From assembly GCA_015679605.1 (NCBI GenBank), contig JAAAVE010000432.1, positions 1 to 19,490 on the forward strand: 19,490 bases of DNA, written 5' to 3'. Positions within the stretch are counted from its first letter, which is position 1, and each line of letters opens with the position of its first letter. The notes under the pieces were generated by a model. It saw nothing but the letters and a program-made list of their open reading frames with translations. It searched no databases and was not told the origin of the DNA. The stretch comes from Podila epigama (lineage: Eukaryota; Mortierellomycota; Mortierellomycetes; Mortierellales; Mortierellaceae). Position numbers and translations under genes: made by a program. Below are positions 1 through 7,624 of the stretch, in pieces.

Positions 1-102
1 GAAAAAAAAAAAGGTATTAAATTTTATAAAAAATAATTATGAAAAAGGAGGTATTTAAACTCTTTAGTTAATATTAGCCTTGAAGAAAAAAAAATTTTTT
101 TT

Positions 103-174
103 AGTCATTAAGAAGAATTGAACTTCTATCTAATGAGTATGAATCATTGGTTTTACCGTTAAACTATAATGACT
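103..174 (-). tRNA. trnM: tRNA-Met (CAU)
   Basis: Read on the minus strand this 72-nt segment folds as a full cloverleaf. The acceptor stem is AGTCATT with AATGACT (7 of 7 pairs), the anticodon stem is AATGA with TCATT, the loop TTCATAC gives anticodon CAT, and the T arm is GAAG TTCAATT CTTC. CAU normally means methionine, initiator or elongator; a lysidine-modified tRNA-Ile cannot be excluded from sequence alone. It lies just beyond the end of the cox2-linked endonuclease gene on the same strand, so it may mark the 3' end of the cox2 transcription unit. Confidence 0.93.
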
Positions 175-204
175 ATTTATTATATAAAGTCTGTTAACGC
201 AAAA

Positions 205-1325
205 CTATAGCATCGCCTTTAATAAGATAAAATTATCCTCCCAAATATCTAATACTTCATATTTTAAATCTGAAGTCCATTTAGTAGTCTTTCTTGTACC
301 TTTAAGACTTAATACTAAATCCCAAATCTTAAGAAGTTTTTCTAATGTAATAGCTTAATACCGTAGATAGGATATTTCTCAAAGAAAGGAAGAAGTACAT
401 TATATACCGTATTTTCAGATCCACAGTTCAATGAAATTGCTTTAATATTAGTTTTTGAAATAACTAGATTCTCAACATTGAAATAACTTTTAATTGACTC
501 TAGTAATAAATAATTATCTTGATGTTGTGTAAACCCTATTCTTATACGACCAAAACTTGGAGACTCTATTTTGGATATTAGCGATAAATAACCATCACCT
601 GCAAGAAAACCAGAAATATAGTTAGGATCTAAAGGAACATACCCAGGATTATTAGGGTTACAATGTGGAAAAATATAATTCTCATTATTAAATAATCGAC
701 CGGTATTTGATGAATCTTTAATTAACTTAATTTCACAAAGACCTTCAAGAGTTAAATGTCCTTTATTTCTTATTATTTCTAATCCTTTTAACCAATTAAA
801 GTAATCTAAATGCTTAGTACCTCTTAAAGGATACTTAGTAAAGAAAGGTATTATTTTATTAAAAATGTTGTATTGATCTGCAACAGTATAATCGATACAA
901 TCTTTAGCGTCTATTTTACCTATTAGCCCACAATTGAAATATTTTTTTATCATATATAATAATGTAATATCCCGTTTATGCGCAGTAATTCTAAATCGCG
1001 GTGCTACTTTAAATCCTGTTTTAAGAGCTTTAGAATTTATAATAGTAAAATCAAAACAAGCTTCAGCATCTGAATAACCTGTTATAAACCATGGAGAAAT
1101 ATTAGAAGGTACTTGTGGTTCATTTATACAAAAAGATTCTTTACGGTTTTTTGAATAGTGTATTAATAAAGGAATGGAAGCATTTAAAGTTAATAGACTA
1201 ACTTCATTTAGGGGGGTGTTAAGTTGCTCGTTTAACCAAGCCATGTATTTCTCTAAAGAAACGGCTTCAATAACGATTGGCATAAACTTACTCCAATTGT
1301 ATTTTTGCAAATACCTGCTATCCAA
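205..1325 (-). pseudogene. LAGLIDADG homing endonuclease fused to a second cox2 C-terminal copy, frameshifted near its end
   Basis: The main frame (342-1325) encodes 327 residues. Residues 14-39 repeat the cox2 C-terminus (FMPIVIEAVSLEKYMAWLNE...TPL). A two-motif LAGLIDADG endonuclease follows, with motif 1 at residues 79-91 (WFITGYSDAEAC) and motif 2 at 236-248 (YISGFLAGDGYLS). The frame stops at 342-344, but the -1 frame from about 345 down to a TAG at 205-207 continues with residues typical of this family's C-terminus (LEKLLKIWDLVLSLKG and onward, about 45 codons). Loss of one T near 345 explains the break, so the gene looks recently frameshifted, or the read has an indel there. No ATG opens the frame; the first usable start is TTG at 1325. 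It could once have been translated as an extension of cox2. The endonuclease would cut a cox2 allele lacking the insertion; that role is inferred. Confidence 0.85.
1210..1287 (-). repeat. Second copy of the cox2 last exon
   Basis: This 78-nt segment matches 2511-2588 at 76 of 78 positions. It encodes the end of cytochrome oxidase subunit 2 from FMPIV to NEQLNTPL, including the methionine CuA ligand. Identity starts one base before the exon, at the G that would be the last intron base, and ends just after the coding-strand run ACACCCCCCT. Downstream it is fused in frame to a LAGLIDADG endonuclease. It is best read as a displaced C-terminus from an earlier insertion event, or as an alternative last exon. 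Confidence 0.9.
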
Positions 1326-1522
1326 ATTTTCAGTTTGTACATATAAAAAAGGATAAAATTAAAAAGCCGTAAAAATAGTTTAGGCATGAGGAACTAAAGA
1401 TAGACATAAGAATATTAAATAAATTAAGCATAATTAACTTAATACTGGGCATATTAGCGTATAGGCATTTATTATTTTTATTATTTTAGTTGGCTTATTT
1501 GCGAATAGGCATGACAACATTC

Positions 1523-2587
1523 TTATAAGTTTTTATAAGATAAAATATATAATTTATTTTTAAAATTGTAAGGTTTACCGTCTTCACATCTTCTTGTTAT
1601 TGTTCGAATAGAACACTCTAAAGCTAAAGCTGCAGCAGATTTAGTATTATAAACAATTAGATTTCCATTATCTATTTGATAGGATAATATAGCTACACCA
1701 CCATTTGAATCTCGCATTTTTTCACGAGTTTTATCTGATATTATATTCCCTTTCATATTAGTTTTATGTAGATCTTTTGTAAATTCACTAAATTCTCTAC
1801 CTCTTAAAGACATAGATCTTGATTCACATTGTTCTTCTGTTAATTTATAACCAGTTGCACCTTTATTATACTGACCTCCCCAATTTATTATTGTGTCAAC
1901 GTTTAAATTAGGCCGTAAATGATCAATTAAATATTGCTCTGTTAACAATAATTCATATTTTGTTAATAAAAAAAGTAGATCTATATCTTTTATATCTAAC
2001 TCAAAAGCAGGGAATTTAATCATAAATTCTTTTTCATGATTAATATTTAACGATAATATTTCAATATCCATAGATTCCCAACCATATTTATTTATAAAGT
2101 TATAAAATATCGGATGTTTATTTTTAGCACTAGTAGAGTTATTCTTGTGATTTCTACATCTTTCGTATAAATTTACTGTAGAACCAATATAAGAGTATAA
2201 ACCATCTTTGGATATAAATCGATAAATTCCTGGTATATCTTTAAAGGCAAACAATGATGTAAAACCCACAGGTAAAGGAGCATTGAATATAATTTTTTCT
2301 TCTTTGTTGAGGATAAGATTTAAATTTAGTTCTTTTATTAATTCACTATTATCCCTTTCTATTCGCATAATAATATAATTTGCTAATTGAGAATTTTGGG
2401 AATAAGTTGATAAAGATGTTTTAATTTTATCTTTTAATTTATTAATAAACGGGTTATTATTAAGATTTAATGAAGAAAAAACAGGCACTAAACTTAGGGA
2501 AGATATGCTCAGGGGGGTGTTAAGTTGCTCGTTTAACCAAGCCATGTATTTCTCTAAAGAAACGGCTTCGATTACGATTGGCATAAA
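1523..2587 (-). CDS. GIY-YIG homing endonuclease fused in frame to the cox2 last exon
   Basis: The open frame has about 355 codons. Its first 26 are the cox2 last exon. The endonuclease part has the GIY-YIG core: GIYRF near residue 121, YIGST near 134, an R-x3-H helix near 144-148, and a TEQ glutamate near 217 that fits the metal site. After it come a segment resembling NUMOD3 (SDKTREKMRDSNGG, about residues 284-297) and a C-terminal NUMOD1-like DNA-binding repeat (about 300-352). No stop codon separates cox2 from the nuclease, so splicing of the upstream intron would give a cox2-nuclease polyprotein needing cleavage, or the nuclease starts internally. All core motifs look intact, so it may be active. 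The usual family role is to cut alleles lacking the element and drive its spread. Confidence 0.88.
   Translation of the reverse strand, partial: FMPIVIEAVSLEKYMAWLNEQLNTPLSISSLSLVPVFSSLNLNNNPFINKLKDKIKTSLSTYSQNSQLANYIIMRIERDNSELIKELNLNLILNKEEKIIFNAPLPVGFTSLFAFKDIPGIYRFISKDGLYSYIGSTVNLYERCRNHKNNSTSAKNKHPIFYNFINKYGWESMDIEILSLNINHEKEFMIKFPAFELDIKDIDLLFLLTKYELLLTEQYLIDHLRPNLNVDTIINWGGQYNKGATGYKLTEEQCESRSMSLRGREFSEFTKDLHKTNMKGNIISDKTREKMRDSNGGVAILSYQIDNGNLIVYNTKSAAALALECSIRTITRRCEDGKPYNFKNKLYILSYKNL
2511..2587 (-). CDS. cox2: cox2 exon 2 (C-terminus of cytochrome oxidase subunit 2)
   Basis: This short exon completes cox2 with FMPIVIEAVSLEKYMAWLNE followed by QL. Its second residue is the methionine ligand of the CuA centre; the cysteines and histidine of that centre are in exon 1 (CSEICGVNH). 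The exon is therefore essential for a working subunit. Joining GGT at 2852 to TTT at 2587 gives the family sequence NHGFMPIV without a gap. The frame runs on through NTPL into the GIY-YIG nuclease with no stop. A second near-identical copy lies at 1210-1287, so which copy is spliced into mature mRNA is open, though this one is nearer and directly follows an intron. Confidence 0.88.
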
Positions 2588-2851
2588 CAATCATATTATC
2601 GTAAAAGCTCTTTATCTTTTACTTCCAATAGTTACCTATTGGTTTAGACTATATTATCAACCAGTTAAATTGGTTGTAGGGCACTCGTGTCCGGATTATT
2701 GCTAATGTTGCTCACCGATTAGTCGTTGAACGTTCATATATCTATAAAACATTTATATATGCTTCGCTGCAAATTGTCCATTATATCATGGATGTCCTTG
2801 CAATTCACCCTATTTTCATTAAAACATTACTATTTTAAGCGGCTTTATTTA
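2588..2851 (-). other. Group I intron in cox2, without ORF
   Basis: A 264-nt intervening sequence splits the cox2 CuA motif. The exon upstream ends in T and the intron ends in G, as group I introns do. On the minus strand it carries the R-type core GTTCAACGACTA (2720-2731) and the S-type core AATATAGTCTA (2645-2655), which pair as P7, and an AATTGCAAGGAC segment that fits P3/P4. It is compact and has no reading frame. The GIY-YIG gene follows the downstream exon instead of lying inside the intron. Confidence 0.85.
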
Positions 2852-3547
2852 ACCGTGATTTACACCACAAATTTCTGAACATTGTCCGTAGAACAATCCT
2901 TCTCTGTTAATAAACGTAGAAGTTTGGTTCAACCGTCCAGGGATTGCATCTAATTTAAGACCTAAAGCAGGAACGGCGAAAGAATGGATTACATCACTTC
3001 CAGTTAAAATAAATCTTACATGAGTGTCTACAGGTAATACTACTCTGTTATCTACTTCAAGTAATCTAAATTGACCTTCTTCTAAGTCGGCCTCTGGAAC
3101 CATAAAACTATCAAAAGCTATAGGTTCTCCTGAATCTGAAATATAATCAGAATATTCGTAACTCCAGAACCATTGAGAACCCACAGCTTTAACAGTAATA
3201 GCTGGGTCTATTACTTCATCCATAAGATATAATAATCTAAAACTTGGGAATGCTATAGCAACAAGAACTAAAGCTGGTGTTACAGTCCAAATTAACTCAA
3301 TTACTGTACCATGAGTAAAGTATTTGTAAACTATTGGATTAGTTCTAGTATTGAATTTAAGTATGATAATACCTAACATCCAAGATACTCCAATAACAAT
3401 AATTACTAAATAGAACATGATTTGATCATGAAGATCTACAATTCCATCAAAAGAAGGTGATGCTCCATCTTGGAATGAGAATTGCCAAGGTTCTGCAACG
3501 TCACAATTAACAGTAGGTAATAAATTTAAGAAAAATTTTGATAACAT
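2852..3547 (-). CDS. cox2: cox2 exon 1, cytochrome c oxidase subunit 2
   Basis: The 232 codons cover nearly all of subunit 2, which accepts electrons from cytochrome c through the binuclear CuA centre in the inner mitochondrial membrane. After a short N-terminal leader come [13 protein letters not shown], two membrane helices (about residues 42-65 and 85-108) and the intermembrane-space cupredoxin domain. The domain shows [10 protein letters not shown] (aromatic cluster), [12 protein letters not shown] (His ligand) and [11 protein letters not shown] (Cys, Glu, Cys and His ligands). The exon ends at the glycine after NH, where a group I intron interrupts; read-through hits TAA at once. The start is the ATG at 3547, giving a normal length. 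With exon 2 the protein is about 254 residues. Confidence 0.97.
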
Positions 3548-4103
3548 TTTAAAATATATAAATAATTTAGTACAAAAAAAATAGATTGAATAATTAAATA
3601 TGTATAAGATATTTAGCCATTTGTAACCAAGTGAGAAATGAATAATGTAGGAGATATATATTTGAGGTTTAATTATATATAGAAAAAAAAATATAACCCG
3701 CTCGGAAGCGGGTTCCTGTTGAAAATAGGAGAATTGTTGGGAACATTCCCGTGAATAAAATCGATATTAGACGGTCCAACAATTTTTCTACTATCACGAA
3801 GATAAATTGTTATTTCAGAATATGTAAATATCTTTATAGACATATAACAGAAAATTTTAATATAGAATTTAATTTAGAAAAAAGAACCCGCAGGGAAGCG
3901 GGTTCCTGCAGTATTTTTATCTTATAACAGAATAAGATTTTATCTCAGAATAAATAATATTACTAAATAAATTTATTTTGTATTATAACACTATCTAAAT
4001 TCTTGAAGAAAAATTAAGTTTATCGGGTAAGACTATCTATAAAAATACTTTTTATTCATTTGTTATTGTTTTATTTTCCGTTAAAAATAAAGAGGGTGAA
4101 TCT
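3548..4103. other. Spacer between displaced nad1 copies and cox2, with GC hairpins
   Basis: No gene is visible. A GC-rich hairpin, AACCCGCTCGGAAGCGGGTT, lies near 3696-3715, and a longer relative at 3883-3912 (AACCCGCAGGGAAGCGGGTT core plus CTGCAG) recurs at 8429-8458 and, inverted, at 10474-10503. Between them, 3731-3785 can form a stem closed by ATTGTTGG and CCAACAAT. cox2 reads leftwards from 3547, so any cox2 promoter or 5' UTR should be in this spacer; no consensus was recognised. Confidence 0.6.
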
Positions 4104-4267
4104 TTCTTTATAAAAATTATATTAATATATTTCAAAAGCTGCCCCCGGGAGGGGGGCTGCATCCGGCTCCGCCGGAAGCTTTAATGACACACGAAATAAA
4201 AATTGAGAACGCTATTATTACTGGTAACATGTTACACCAAATTGCCATTAACTGATCATACCCTAAT
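4104..4267 (-). pseudogene. Oldest displaced copy of the nad1 3' end, interrupted by a hairpin element
   Basis: On the minus strand this segment reads YDQLMAIWCNMLPVIIAF then SIFISCVIKA, matching the end of intact nad1 (YDQLMAAIWCNMLPIVIAF...IIKAFEIY) with one codon lost and several substitutions. The final FEIY-stop and following 3' flank are also present (4104-4136), but a 40-nt GC-rich element (4141-4180) separates them from IIKA. The 3' flank resembles that after the intact nad1 stop. This copy is the most diverged and farthest downstream, as expected for the native terminus pushed away by later insertions. Confidence 0.85.
4137..4180. mobile_element. Double-hairpin element inserted in a nad1 copy
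   Basis: The element has the order AGCT, hairpin CCCCCGGGAGGGGG, central CTGCAT, hairpin CCGGCTCCGCCGG, AGCT. The intact nad1 at 6384-6400 has TTCAAAAGCTTTGATAAT where this copy has TTCAAAAGCT, the element, then TTAATGAC. The difference is a 40-nt insertion whose end repeats AGCT, so AGCT was either the duplicated target or supplied by the element. A near-identical element is at 8059-8101. The type matches the double-hairpin elements known from chytrid-type fungal mitochondria. Confidence 0.85.
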
Positions 4268-4277
4268 ACATATTCAT

Positions 4278-4601
4278 TTAAAGGGGGGTGTATATTTCAA
4301 ATGCCTTGATAATACAAGGGATTAAAATAGAGAACGCTATTACGATTGGTAACATGTTACACCATATCGCTGCCATCAACTGATCATAACGTAATCTTGG
4401 GAAAGACGCTCTTATCCAGATTAGAATGAATAATAAAATGGAAGTTTTAAATCCTAAAGATAAACCAGTCATTAATCCATTAGATTCAACACCAGGTATA
4501 AGATATCCTCCTAAGAATAATATTGAAGATAATGTAGATAAGAACACAATAGCTCCGTATTCAGCTAAGAAGAAAAATACAAAAGGGAATGCTGAATATT
4601 C
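4278..4601 (-). pseudogene. Second displaced copy of the nad1 C-terminal half-gene
   Basis: On the minus strand the segment encodes about 105 residues starting EYSAFPFVFFFLAEYGAIVF and running to the nad1 C-terminus FEIY, then TPL and a stop at 4278-4280. It is very close in protein sequence to residues encoded by 6375-6689 but differs at many synonymous sites. Both ends abut the same short motif: ACACCCCC at 4605-4612 before it and ACACCCCCC at 4283-4291 at its end. The natural stop after FEIY has been lost at that junction. It lacks the rest of nad1 and cannot encode a full subunit. It reads as the former nad1 terminus displaced by the endonuclease-bearing module upstream. Confidence 0.9.
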
Positions 4602-4723
4602 GAAGGGGGTGTTTATTTTTAAATTTTATAATTTAAAGGATTTAAATCTAAGCTCTAACCCTATTTATAAGATTGGGCATTATAAATATATTAAATAGTA
4701 AAGAGGTTAATCTTAAAATATAA

Positions 4724-4779
4724 TTTAGCTATAAGTAATGTTGCATAATATTTAGCTATAAGCAATGTTGCATATAATA
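4724..4779. repeat. Tandem repeat, two copies of a 27-29 nt unit
   Basis: Two consecutive units begin TTTAGCTATAAG and contain AATGTTGCAT, at 4724-4750 and 4751-4779, differing by one substitution and a 2-nt insertion. They lie just downstream of the nad1-linked endonuclease gene. No function is visible. Confidence 0.8.
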
Positions 4780-4814
4780 TTTACTTAATCCGATATAACT
4801 AATAATTTGTATAA

Positions 4815-6224
4815 TTAATTAGTATAAAATCTCCATTTATTAAGATACAGTCTATCCGTGTTTATACGTCGACTTATTGTGTCGGTATGACATTTAAAGA
4901 ATTCGCTTGTTTCTTTAATGCTATAAAATTCTATAGAACTATTATCTATATTTTTAGCTATAACCTTTAACGTTCTACCAGAACGTAGAGGTTTATTAGA
5001 TTTTATATGAACACGTCTTGAACCAACTAAATGATATAAAGGTTCTAGTAATAAAACTTTATTTATTTCCTCTTGAGCAATAACGGGTTTATCTTCTATA
5101 TTTTTATTAGTAGATAACCGATTGTTATTCATATTCATTTTTAAATCATTAATTAATTTTTCACCTTGAGGATATAAATGAATACCTGAGTAATATAGTT
5201 TAACTATGATAACCCAATCTTTGTAGTCAAGTTGTTTCTTAGAATAAAACTCTAATGAATCAAATAAAGGTAAAAGCGTGTTATGTAAAAATATAATATC
5301 TTGAAAAATTAATCTTACCATTGGTTGCTCATCCTTATAACGATTTGTTATTTTTTGTTCTTGTAATGTACCAGAATTTAGATATTCTGATATTTTTTTA
5401 AGAACTATAATATCTTTTGTTGATTGAGCTATACTTAAAAAAGGCATTGATTTAGTTGTTGTGAATGATCCATCTCCTTCTACGAAACCTAATAACCATG
5501 AAGGTGTAATTCTAATTGAATGGTTAGAAGGCATTTCATAATTAGTTCTAGATCTATTCATATTAGCTTTCAATTTTAATATTTCTAATTTTCCATTAGT
5601 AGTTAAATGACCTTTATTTTGCACTATATTTAAAGCTTCTTTAAAATTTATGTAATTTAAATATTTAGTAGTATTTAAGGGAAATTCTTCCAATATTGGA
5701 ATAATTATATTATTTAAATCGCTTTGTTTATTTATACTTAACTGACATATATTTTTACCTTTAGATATAACACCACAAGTTAATTTTGTTTGTAGGAATT
5801 TTAATAAAGGTAATTCGTCTATATGTAAAACAATTTTTATCATTAAACGAATAGAATTATCCTGTCTATTTTGAATAAAGAAACAACCTTCAGCATCAAA
5901 AAAACCTGTGAACCATTGTTTAAATTCTGGAGTTAAATCTTTTATAAATTTCGATTTATCAGAGTTTACATTTATATTCATAGTAGGGATTAAGCATAAT
6001 AAGAATATATTAGATTCTTCTAGAAAAGAAAAATCACCCATGTTGTTTGGGATTTGAGATAATAATGTTGTTTGAAATAACCCTCCTAATATTGTATTTA
6101 AATCTGAGAATAAAGGACTTATTATAAATATTAGAAAAGCAGTTCTGTGAATTAAGATTGTTGATAAATAAGTAGAAGCTAGTGATATTGTTAGTACTAA
6201 AATGTAAAATTTTAATAGTAACAT
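4815..6224 (-). CDS. LAGLIDADG homing endonuclease, nad1-linked, with a hydrophobic ND2-like N-terminus
   Basis: The 469-codon frame starts at ATG 6224. Residues 1-82 are hydrophobic and unlike an endonuclease; residues 21-57, ending LGGLFQTTLLSQ, resemble the N-terminus of NADH dehydrogenase subunit 2. This suggests the nuclease was once fused to another gene's first exon. LAGLIDADG motif 1 is at 104-115 (WFTGFFDAEGCF) and motif 2 at 242-254 (SWLLGFVEGDGSF). A C-terminal NUMOD1-like repeat covers about 415-469. The gene follows intact nad1 on the same strand and precedes the displaced nad1 terminus, and no group I core was seen around it. It therefore appears to be a free-standing mobile gene that arrived with the current nad1 3' end. 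Both motifs keep their acidic residues, so activity is plausible. Confidence 0.88.
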   Translation of the reverse strand: MLLLKFYILVLTISLASTYLSTILIHRTAFLIFIISPLFSDLNTILGGLFQTTLLSQIPNNMGDFSFLEESNIFLLCLIPTMNINVNSDKSKFIKDLTPEFKQWFTGFFDAEGCFFIQNRQDNSIRLMIKIVLHIDELPLLKFLQTKLTCGVISKGKNICQLSINKQSDLNNIIIPILEEFPLNTTKYLNYINFKEALNIVQNKGHLTTNGKLEILKLKANMNRSRTNYEMPSNHSIRITPSWLLGFVEGDGSFTTTKSMPFLSIAQSTKDIIVLKKISEYLNSGTLQEQKITNRYKDEQPMVRLIFQDIIFLHNTLLPLFDSLEFYSKKQLDYKDWVIIVKLYYSGIHLYPQGEKLINDLKMNMNNNRLSTNKNIEDKPVIAQEEINKVLLLEPLYHLVGSRRVHIKSNKPLRSGRTLKVIAKNIDNSSIEFYSIKETSEFFKCHTDTISRRINTDRLYLNKWRFYTN

Positions 6225-6374
6225 AATAATATTCTAAATTAGACTATTTTCTTTTCTTCTTTATTGTAGTCTATTGCTTAAGTTGACCTTTCTTATCTGT
6301 AGCTGAACATTCTTTTAGAATAAAGAGTATTACCCTTAAATTGTAGGGGGGGTGTAAAAAGTCTTTATTATAAA

Positions 6375-7211
6375 TTAATATATTTCAAAAGCTTTGATAA
6401 TACACGGGATTAATATTGAAAAGGCGATTACAATAGGTAACATGTTACACCAAATTGCTGCCATTAATTGATCATATCTTAATCTTGGGAAAGACGCTCT
6501 AATCCAAATTAAAATGAATAATAAAATAGAAGTTTTTAATCCAAGAGATAGTCCAGTTATTAAACCATTAGATTCAACTCCTGGTACTAAATAACCACCT
6601 AAGAATAAAATAGAACTTAATGTACTTAAGAATACGATAGCACCATATTCCGCCAAGAAAAAGAACACAAAAGGGAAGGCACTGTATTCAGTCATAAATC
6701 CTGCTGTTAATTCTGATTCTGATTCTGGTAAATCAAAAGGTGCTCTATTACTTTCAGCTAATATAGCTATTAAGAACATTAAAGCTATAGGGAATAATGG
6801 TATTATATACCAAATAGCTTTTTGAGCTTCTATAATTTTAATTAGATTAAATGAACCTACAAAAAAGATTACTAATAATATTATTAATCCAAAAACTACT
6901 TCATAACTAATTAATTGTGCTGTAGCTCTTAAAGAACCTATAAATGAATATTTATTATTTGAGGCCCAACCTGCTAATATAATACCGTATGCTGCAACTG
7001 AAGATATTGCTAAAATAGTAACAATACCCAAAGAAAAATCAGCTATAACTAAACCTTTACCGTATGGTATAAGAGTCCAAACTAATAAACCACAAACTAA
7101 AGAAATCATAGGTGCTAATACAAAAAGTATTTTATCTGTATTTGAAGGTAACACTAATTCTTTAACTAGTAATTTTAATGCATCTGCGAATGCTTGTAAT
7201 AATCCGTAGTA
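6375..7211 (-). CDS. nad1: nad1 exon 2, NADH dehydrogenase subunit 1
   Basis: This exon encodes 278 residues from YYGLLQAFADALKLL to FEIY-stop. It carries conserved ND1 features: the quinone-site loop AILAESNRAPFDLPESESEL, the EYSAFPF segment, and the C-terminal PRLRYDQLMAAIWCNMLPI. It is a membrane subunit of complex I at the junction with the peripheral arm. Joined to exon 1 (43 codons) it gives a 321-residue protein, a normal length. The open frame extends ten codons upstream into the intron (to 7241), but the GGT to TACTAC join restores the family sequence. The segment from E(YSAF) at 6689 to the stop is duplicated at 4278-4601, so it may have come in with the mobile module, making nad1 a native/foreign hybrid. 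Confidence 0.97.
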   Translation of the reverse strand, partial: YYGLLQAFADALKLLVKELVLPSNTDKILFVLAPMISLVCGLLVWTLIPYGKGLVIADFSLGIVTILAISSVAAYGIILAGWASNNKYSFIGSLRATAQLISYEVVFGLIILLVIFFVGSFNLIKIIEAQKAIWYIIPLFPIALMFLIAILAESNRAPFDLPESESELTAGFMTEYSAFPFVFFFLAEYGAIVFLSTLSSILFLGGYLVPGVESNGLITGLSLGLKTSILLFILIWIRASFPRLRYDQLMAAIWCNMLPIVIAFSILIPCIIKAFEIY

Positions 7212-7624
7212 CAAATTTTCCCAAAATAATTTATTTAACAAATAATAAACTATATACTCTTTCGAGTAGAGTCTGACTATATCTTAAGCTTACGCCAATC
7301 ACCATATAGTCGATGAACTGCATACCATTTAATAATGGTACTTGGCTGCGGATTACCCATTTCCTTTCGTACATCAATTTCGATTTTACTATACCACGAG
7401 TCATTACCTGTGCCACAAGAATCGTTACCGTTCTTGCTTAGTTGAAATTGCTTTAGGGCGTTCCCGCAATTTGATGATTTATAGCTAAAGGTTCACTTTA
7501 ACTTAGGCCTTTGGCTTTTAAAGGACTTGAACTTACTACTACTAATAATAATATTATTATTACATGAAATAGTAGATATATGATAACAATTTTTAAATTG
7601 TTAAAGTCCTTAAAATTTTTATTA
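7212..7624 (-). other. Group I intron in nad1, without a nuclease ORF
   Basis: A 413-nt intron follows codon 43 (GGT) and ends in G before TACTAC. On the minus strand the core reads AATTGCGGGAACGCCC (P3-P4 region), AATCCGCAGCCAAG, R element GTTCATCGACTA (7307-7318) and S element AAGATATAGTC (7275-7285). This is a textbook group I set. A long peripheral stem near the 5' end pairs AAGGACTT with AAGTCCTT. The 61-codon frame inside is not conserved. Confidence 0.93.

Noticed and set aside
1174-1356. Plus-strand frame of 60 codons, and a similar one at 2505-2705
   Set aside because: Both are antisense to the duplicated cox2 exon, which explains their shared sequence; no family resemblance.
1288-1522. 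A further group I intron between the two cox2-linked nuclease genes
   Set aside because: No R or S core element could be found in these 235 nt.
4426-4698. Plus-strand frame of 90 codons
   Set aside because: It is antisense to the displaced nad1 copy and hydrophilic only because it mirrors membrane codons.
7231-7416. Minus-strand frame of 61 codons
   Set aside because: It lies wholly within the nad1 group I intron core, whose R and S elements explain the sequence.
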